Shown here in pieces: positions 13,063 to 17,580 of a stretch of 17,580 nt of DNA. Source of the DNA: Gammaproteobacteria bacterium (GTDB taxonomy: Bacteria > Pseudomonadota > Gammaproteobacteria > Chromatiales > Chromatiaceae); assembly GCA_024644505.1 (NCBI GenBank), contig JAHEHQ010000009.1, positions 1-17,580 on the forward strand, read 5' to 3'. The position numbers were made by a program, and so were the translations under genes. The number at the start of each line of letters is the position of its first letter. Within the stretch, counting starts at the first letter, position 1. The notes beneath the pieces are model-generated. The model did not search any database. It was not told where the DNA came from and saw only the letters and a program-made list of their open reading frames with translations.

Positions 13063-15120
13063 ATGTCTGCACACACCACCCACGATATCCGCAATATCGC
13101 CCTGGTGGGCCAGTCCGGCGCCGGAAAAACGACGCTGGTGGAGGCCCTCCTGTATCACTCAGGCGTGATACAGGCCCAGGGCAGCATCGAACGGGGCGAT
13201 ACCGTCTGTGACTTCGAACCTCTGGAGAAAAAGTACCAGCATTCCCTGAATTCCGCCCTTGCGACGATCAGTAGGGACGGCAAGCACATCAACCTGATCG
13301 ACACCCCGGGACTGCACGATTTCTTCGGACTCGCCTTTGGCGTCCTGCAGGCGGTAGAGACTGCCGCCGTCGTCATCAATGCCGAGTCGGGCATCGAGCC
13401 CGCCGTCCACACCATGATGCAGCACGCCCAGGATGACGAGCGATGCCGCATGATCATCATCAACAAGATTGATTCCCCGCAGGTGAAACTGGAGGAGCTT
13501 GTCGAGGAAATCCGGAAACAATTCGGTGCCGAGTGCCTGCCCCTCAATCTGCCGTCAGCCTCGGGCGACAAGGTTGTGGACTGCTTCTTCACGCTGGAGG
13601 GTGATGAGACCCAGTTCTCCTCGGTGGCCGAAGCCCACACCAACATCATCGACCAGGTGGTGGAGATGGACGAGGAACTCATGGAGCTGTACCTGGAGCA
13701 GGGCGAGGAGTTGAATCCTGAACAGCTGCACGACCCCTTCGAAAAAGCCCTGCGGGAAGGGCACCTGATACCGATCTGCTTCGCCTCCGCCACCACCGGT
13801 GTCGGCATCAGGCAGCTCCTCAGGATATTCACCCAGCTGATGCCCGATCCCACGGAAGGCAATCCGCCGCACTTCATGAAGTGCGAAGGCGAACAGCCCG
13901 TACCCATAGAGATCAACCCGGAGTCCGGCAGCCATGCAATTGCCCATGTCTTCAAGGTCAGCAATGACCCGTTCCGGGGAAAACTCGGCGTGTTCCGCAT
14001 ACACCAGGGCAACTTATCGCCCAACAGCCAACTTTACATAGGCGATGCCCGAAAGCCCTTCAAGGTCTCCCATCTGCTGCAGCTGCAGGGTAAGGATCAC
14101 CAGGAGATGGGGAAAGGCGTGCCGGGGGATATCTGCGCCGTGGCACGGGTCGAAGAGATATTCAGGGATGCGGTACTTCACGACTCCCACGATGAGGATA
14201 GACTGGTTCTGGAACCGGAAAAATTCCCCATGCCGCTTTTCGGCCTGGCATTGATCCCCAAGAAACGAAGCGATGACCAGAAACTTTCCGATGCCCTTCG
14301 AAAACTCGAGTCGGAAGACCCCTGTCTGAAACTGGATCACGACAGCCAGGCCAACGAGACCGTTATACGGGGTCTTGGGGATTTGCACCTGCGTGTCACT
14401 CTGGAAAAGCTCGAAGAGCGCTACAATGTCAGTGTCGACACACGGCCGCCCAGCATTCCCTATCGGGAAACCATCACCGGTTCCGCGGAGGGCCATCATC
14501 GGCACAAGAAACAGACCGGCGGCGCCGGTCAGTTCGGTGAGGTATACCTGCGCGTCGAACCCCTGCCTCGCGGTGAGGGGTTCAAGTTCGTGGATGAAAT
14601 CAAAGGGGGTGTCATTCCCGGGTCCCTGGTCCCCGCAGTGGAAAAAGGTATTCACCACGCACTGGAGGAAGGCTTCGTGGCCGGCTACCCCATCCAGGAT
14701 GTGAAAGTCAGCGTCTACGACGGGAAGTATCATGCCGTGGACTCAAAAGAGATCGCCTTTGTAACCGCCGGCCGCAAGGCCTTCGAGGCAGCACTTGAAA
14801 AGGCCCGGCCGGTTCTGCTGGAGCCGATGGTCAACATAAAGGTCACTGTCCTTGGTGACTCCATGGGTGATATCGCGGCGGACCTCTCGACCCGGCGGGG
14901 CCGGGTGAGCGGTACGGAAGCCGCAACAGCCGGTCGAATGGTGATCAGCGGCGTCGTGCCCCTGGCAGAACTGGACGACTACAGCTCGAAATTAAAATCC
15001 ATGACAGCCGGTGAAGGCAGCTATGAGATCGAGTTCAGCCACTATGACCCGGTGCCCGGCAACCTGCAGCAGGACATGGCAAAGAAATTTCAGCAGGGCC
15101 GGAGCAGCGATTCGGATTGA
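13063..15120 (+). CDS. Elongation factor G-like translational GTPase (FusA2-type paralogue)
   Basis: The 685-residue protein has all five EF-G domains, close to the normal length of about 690-700. The GTPase domain has Walker A GQSGAGKTT (16-24), DTPGLHDF (80-87) and NKID (134-137). The standard switch I string RGITI is absent (KKYQHSLNSALATI instead), and the catalytic switch II His of DTPGHVDF is replaced by Leu with His one place later. Domain IV shows GGAGQFGEV and YHAVDSKEIAF; domain V follows. This signature is that of the EF-G-like/FusA2 clade, including Thermus EF-G-2, rather than the canonical translocase, which should be encoded elsewhere with the str operon. A ribosome-recycling, stress-specific or alternative translocation role is possible. 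It starts 255 bases after the Hsp15 operon. Confidence 0.92.
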   Translation: MSAHTTHDIRNIALVGQSGAGKTTLVEALLYHSGVIQAQGSIERGDTVCDFEPLEKKYQHSLNSALATISRDGKHINLIDTPGLHDFFGLAFGVLQAVETAAVVINAESGIEPAVHTMMQHAQDDERCRMIIINKIDSPQVKLEELVEEIRKQFGAECLPLNLPSASGDKVVDCFFTLEGDETQFSSVAEAHTNIIDQVVEMDEELMELYLEQGEELNPEQLHDPFEKALREGHLIPICFASATTGVGIRQLLRIFTQLMPDPTEGNPPHFMKCEGEQPVPIEINPESGSHAIAHVFKVSNDPFRGKLGVFRIHQGNLSPNSQLYIGDARKPFKVSHLLQLQGKDHQEMGKGVPGDICAVARVEEIFRDAVLHDSHDEDRLVLEPEKFPMPLFGLALIPKKRSDDQKLSDALRKLESEDPCLKLDHDSQANETVIRGLGDLHLRVTLEKLEERYNVSVDTRPPSIPYRETITGSAEGHHRHKKQTGGAGQFGEVYLRVEPLPRGEGFKFVDEIKGGVIPGSLVPAVEKGIHHALEEGFVAGYPIQDVKVSVYDGKYHAVDSKEIAFVTAGRKAFEAALEKARPVLLEPMVNIKVTVLGDSMGDIAADLSTRRGRVSGTEAATAGRMVISGVVPLAELDDYSSKLKSMTAGEGSYEIEFSHYDPVPGNLQQDMAKKFQQGRSSDSD

Positions 15121-15147
15121 TCCGGGGCGAAGTTACGCCGGTCCGAC

Positions 15148-15175
15148 GGGGTCAGAGTCCTTCCACTCTGGCCCC
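15148..15175 (+). terminator. Hairpin after the EF-G-like gene, GGGGTCAGAGT type
   Basis: GGGGTCAGAGT pairs with ACTCTGGCCCC across a six-base loop (CCTTCC) with one G-T pair. It lies 27 bases after the stop. The T-rich tail is interrupted (CATTTCGATTTT), so termination is plausible rather than certain. The same sequence type is a widespread REP-like palindrome in gammaproteobacteria, so it may be a repeat recruited as a terminator. Confidence 0.55.
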
Positions 15176-15258
15176 GATCATTTCGATTTTCGGCTCCTCC
15201 CCTGACTGAGTGGGTAAATCAGCATTTTCGACAAACCACATTCCATCCGTCAGCAGAA

Positions 15259-15328
15259 CTGTAGGGCCGAATTCATTCGGCCAACAACCATCATTTCGAG
15301 CTTTGGTCGAATGAATTCGACCCTACAG
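15259..15328. repeat. Paired GAATTCATTC palindrome (REP/BIME-like), copy 2
   Basis: CTGTAGGGCCGAATTCATTC (arm 15259-15282) is mirrored by arm 15305-15328 ending GACCCTACAG, with only two G/C versus T/A transitions between arms and a 22-base spacer. It is the same family as the unit at 4904-4977 and again sits between convergent genes. Confidence 0.78.
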
Positions 15329-15342
15329 AAGCTTCCGATTTT

Positions 15343-16458
15343 TCACGCATTTGTGCCGAGAAGAATATCGAACTGCCGCTTCGCCTGGGTAAGCAGCGGC
15401 TCCAGTTTCCGGCGCATCAGGCTGCCGATGGCGCTGCTGTCGCCCAGCAGGGAGCGCATCACTTCCCGGCCAAGCCCTGAAAGTATCCGGGCCGCTTTCA
15501 ACTCCTCCGCAAGTTCCTGGTCCTGAGCGAGGATCACCCCGGCCTCTGCCGAACCCAGAAAATCGTCTGCCTCCGTTAACAGCTGATCGATGCTGGAGGC
15601 GCCGTCTCCGTCAGGCCTCGCCGCACCGCAATAATTGCAAAGCACTTCCAGGGTCGTGGTCACCACATCCTGGGTCGTGGGCTTGCCCAGAATGCGCCGA
15701 CAGGTGCTGATGTAGGTCTGCCCGGGACCCGAGAGCATTTTCAGCATCAGCGCGGAAAGCGCGTCTCCCCCTGCACCCATTCCACCCAACCGATCCTGGT
15801 GGAGACTGAAGTCATCACGCGGCGGCAGCGGCTCCGGCAGATCATCCGGGTCGGCGGCTATGAAACCCACCAGATAGGCTGTCTTGCGGCTCGCTTTCTT
15901 CCACAGGGCCAGTCGCTCATCTTGGTCCAGCAACCCCGGCTGAAGCGCCATGCGAACCGATTCCACCATGGTCTCGGATTCCGACTCAAAGGGCAGGTAC
16001 TCGATCAGGTATCGGGCCAGCAACGGCCCGGTGTCACTCTGCACCACCTCCCGGGTCTGGAGCATGCGCCTGGCATTTTCCGCCTCCTCCGCCGCCCACC
16101 AGGCGCGCCGGGCCAGTTCACTGGTGAGGCCTTCGGCGCAGACTACGGCAAACACGGCAGCCGGGTCCCCCAGCAGCAGCAGCCGCTCCAGACTGTCCTC
16201 GCGCATGCGCCCCATTCGGGTCCAGCGTTGAAGATAGAAAGGGTATCCCCCCGGGCTGCCAAGGGCCCGGTCTGAAAGAAAGGCTCGAATCAGTTTGAGA
16301 TATTTCTCGTCGCTGCAGGAGGGGTTGAGTTTGACACTGGACTCTCCGGATTCAAGCAGGCCGTAAAGGGTCATGCTCGACTCATGAATCCGTATTGCCT
16401 GGGGCGCATTGGCAAGCAGAACATTCAGCCGCAGGGCGTCTTCACTGGAGATTTCCAT
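15343..16458 (-). CDS. dsrS: DsrS, protein of the sulfur-oxidation dsr operon
   Basis: DsrS is the last gene of the dsr operon in Allochromatium vinosum, a soluble protein without an assigned reaction. I recognise the family from the N-terminal SSEDALRLNVLLANAPQAIR, the SPGGYPFYLQRWTRMG block at about residues 68-83 and the gene order after dsrN and dsrR. The 371 residues are mostly helical, with no cofactor motif, signal peptide or membrane segment; the pair in CNYCGAA (about 280-286) is the most notable cysteine feature. A GTG at 16476 extends the frame by six codons; the ATG at 16458 is preferred by similarity of the N-terminus, though neither has a good ribosome-binding site. A repeat-bearing gap separates it from dsrR. 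Confidence 0.85.
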   Translation of the reverse strand: MEISSEDALRLNVLLANAPQAIRIHESSMTLYGLLESGESSVKLNPSCSDEKYLKLIRAFLSDRALGSPGGYPFYLQRWTRMGRMREDSLERLLLLGDPAAVFAVVCAEGLTSELARRAWWAAEEAENARRMLQTREVVQSDTGPLLARYLIEYLPFESESETMVESVRMALQPGLLDQDERLALWKKASRKTAYLVGFIAADPDDLPEPLPPRDDFSLHQDRLGGMGAGGDALSALMLKMLSGPGQTYISTCRRILGKPTTQDVVTTTLEVLCNYCGAARPDGDGASSIDQLLTEADDFLGSAEAGVILAQDQELAEELKAARILSGLGREVMRSLLGDSSAIGSLMRRKLEPLLTQAKRQFDILLGTNA

Positions 16459-16501
16459 TGGATTCGGAACGATCACTCATCAATATTGAATTGAAATAGA
16501 A

Positions 16502-16636
16502 AACGCCAAGACGCCAAGTGCGCCAAGAAGGGTTTTATGTTCAAAGACCCGATAGATGGATGGCGGGGTTCGAGACCGAAAATGAGCCTCTTCTCACAAC
16601 AATAACAAACTGGGCGCCCTTGGCGTCTTGGCGGTT
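16502..16636. repeat. Inverted-repeat element between dsrR and dsrS
   Basis: CGCCAAGACGCCAAG at 16504-16518 is perfectly inverted at 16619-16633. Imperfect extension gives arms of about 23 bases (16502-16524 and 16614-16636). The arms contain the GCCAAG hexamer twice in tandem. The interior is not coding. It looks like a dispersed palindromic element inserted in the operon, and could act as a processing or attenuation hairpin between dsrR and dsrS. Confidence 0.68.
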
Positions 16637-16645
16637 AAAAATGCA

Positions 16646-16960
16646 CTAAACCTCCGTGGGAGGCGTGTAGTTGGCGTCCTTCGGATTGAGAAAAATGAAC
16701 TGGAAACCGCCTTTGTCCAGGTCCACATAATCCATCACCGCCTCTTCGAGGAGCGGCACCGCCTCCGGCGCCATGACGATCTCCACACTGCAGCAATTGG
16801 TATGTATGTCCTCCTCGCGGGCCTCGTCGAAACCCATGAGATAGTCGATCGTACCGTCTTCCTTCTGACGTGCCGCCATCCGAAGCGCCATACCCTCGGC
16901 ACCACTCTGCTTGGCGGCGACACGCACCTGCTTGGCTGCAGTTTCGGTGATCTTGAACAT
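16646..16960 (-). CDS. dsrR: DsrR, A-type scaffold-like protein of the dsr operon
   Basis: The 104 residues have the IscA/HesB fold pattern: MFKITETAAKQVRVAAK at the start, ALRMAARQ, YLMGFDEAREEDI, a dimer-type EAVPLLEEAVMDYVD helix and FQFIFLNP. The three cysteines that bind Fe-S in IscA are missing; the C-terminal CGCG is replaced by DANYTPP. This is the known property of DsrR, which is needed for normal dsr expression and sulfur-globule oxidation in A. vinosum and was proposed to act without holding a cluster. The frame is open to an ATG at 17002, but GAGGAGGG before 16960 and homology set the start here. It begins ten bases after dsrN, whose stop overlaps its ribosome-binding site. Confidence 0.93.
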   Translation of the reverse strand: MFKITETAAKQVRVAAKQSGAEGMALRMAARQKEDGTIDYLMGFDEAREEDIHTNCCSVEIVMAPEAVPLLEEAVMDYVDLDKGGFQFIFLNPKDANYTPPTEV

Positions 16961-16964
16961 TCTA

Positions 16965-16972
16965 CCCTCCTC
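16965..16972 (-). promoter_or_regulatory. Ribosome-binding site of dsrR overlapping the dsrN stop
   Basis: GAGGAGGG four bases before the dsrR ATG shares two bases with the dsrN stop codon (16973-16971). This couples translation of the two genes and rejects the longer dsrR frame. Confidence 0.7.
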
Positions 16973-17580
16973 AATCTTGCGTCCGATGCGGCCTGTCCCC
17001 ACGGCAATCCCTGACGTGGCTCACGAATCGATGGGTCCACCTGTTGCCGCCCGTATCCCGAAGATGTGTGTAGCTGGCCAGAAGATTCTTGTAGACGATA
17101 CCGTCATGGACGCCGTCCAATCCCATACCCCGCCTTACCCTGTAAGCAAACCGGATACCCCCGTCGAGGTTCTCCAGGGCCGAGTAGTGAAACTCGTGGG
17201 CGGCAATCTCCCCGGCAACCCCCTGGGACCAGGGACTCTCCCCCGTCTCTTCCAGCACCACATAGCCTCTACCCTGGGGCCTTTCATGCATTACTGCATC
17301 GCCCGGTATTACCCCAACCATTTTACAGATTTTACCTTTCCAGGACAGGCTTCGAGCCAGGTACATCAGACCGCCGCATTCAGCATACACCGGCCCGCCG
17401 CTCTCAATGAATCGACGTATCTCTTGGCGAAGCGTTGAATTGGCCTCGAGATCCTCCATGACAGACTCGGGAAATCCGCCCCCGATAAACAGACCGTCTA
17501 CCCTGGGCAAAGAGGGATCGGTAAGGCTGTTAAAAGGTACCAGTTCCGCCCCGGCGGAACGCATTTTTTCAAGATCGCCA
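16971..17580 (-). CDS. dsrN: DsrN, CbiA/CobB-like glutamine amidotransferase (3' part)
   Basis: The gene enters from beyond the right edge; only the last 202 or so residues are visible. They form the class I glutamine-amidotransferase-like half: GLFIGGGFPE, the nucleophile in YAECGGLMYL (the Cys), EFHYS and a catalytic-type His in LLASYTHLRD. The upstream ATPase half, with its P-loop, lies outside. DsrN resembles cobyrinic acid a,c-diamide synthase and is thought to amidate sirohaem to the sirohaem amide used by reverse-acting DsrAB. Position before dsrR and dsrS supports DsrN over a cobalamin CbiA. The residues after RWTHRFV form a basic tail. Frame continues without a stop to the window end (GDLEKMRSAGAELVPF). 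Confidence 0.9.
   Translation of the reverse strand, partial: GDLEKMRSAGAELVPFNSLTDPSLPRVDGLFIGGGFPESVMEDLEANSTLRQEIRRFIESGGPVYAECGGLMYLARSLSWKGKICKMVGVIPGDAVMHERPQGRGYVVLEETGESPWSQGVAGEIAAHEFHYSALENLDGGIRFAYRVRRGMGLDGVHDGIVYKNLLASYTHLRDTGGNRWTHRFVSHVRDCRGDRPHRTQD

Noticed and set aside
16961..17002. Longer dsrR start at 17002
   Set aside because: It would overlap dsrN and place the strong GAGGAGGG site inside the gene; homology begins at MFKITETAAK.

Overview
The window reads as a chromosomal stretch of a sulfur-oxidising gammaproteobacterium. The strongest taxonomic clue is the right edge, where dsrN, dsrR and dsrS lie in the order known from the distal end of the dsr operon of purple sulfur bacteria such as Allochromatium vinosum. 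A block of 4.5S RNA gene, dnaX, ybaB and recR, together with the hslR-type heat-shock gene and a GC-rich coding style, fits a Chromatiales-like or related sulfur-oxidising lineage, possibly a chemosynthetic symbiont. Genus cannot be read from this alone.

Left part (1-5054): a 585-base stretch without a convincing gene, holding one long imperfect inverted repeat, precedes ppk2 (polyphosphate kinase 2, plus strand, with a good terminator). Convergent to it lie a DUF2889 gene and a LiuC-like enoyl-CoA hydratase on the minus strand. Divergent from the hydratase is a plus-strand pair: 3-hydroxyacyl-CoA dehydrogenase and a crotonase-family enoyl-CoA hydratase. The three acyl-CoA genes form a small fatty-acid/branched-chain/C4 acyl-CoA processing cluster. 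It ends in a 200-base stack of palindromic repeats.

Middle (5055-11634), all minus strand: a Nudix/metallo-beta-lactamase fusion, a small conserved-looking unknown protein, a 165-base MITE-like element 2 bases past the recR stop, and then the DNA maintenance block recR, ybaB, dnaX. Upstream of dnaX is the 4.5S signal-recognition-particle RNA gene. An MltF-like lytic transglycosylase frame runs straight through this RNA gene on the same strand. dnaX carries an A9 slippery run followed by a -1 frame stop and a possible stem, predicting a tau/gamma pair.

Right part (11635-17580): glutaredoxin, Hsp15 and an unknown cysteine-containing protein form a tight plus-strand operon. It is followed by a divergent EF-G paralogue with degenerate switch motifs, then by a convergent repeat-rich gap. 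The minus-strand tail of the dsr operon (dsrN partial, dsrR, a repeat-bearing gap, dsrS) closes the window. I see no CRISPR array, tRNA, rRNA, intact insertion sequence or prophage. The system-level items most worth checking are the dnaX slippage cassette, the coding/4.5S RNA overlap, the recurrent palindrome families in gene gaps, and the repeat that splits dsrR from dsrS.
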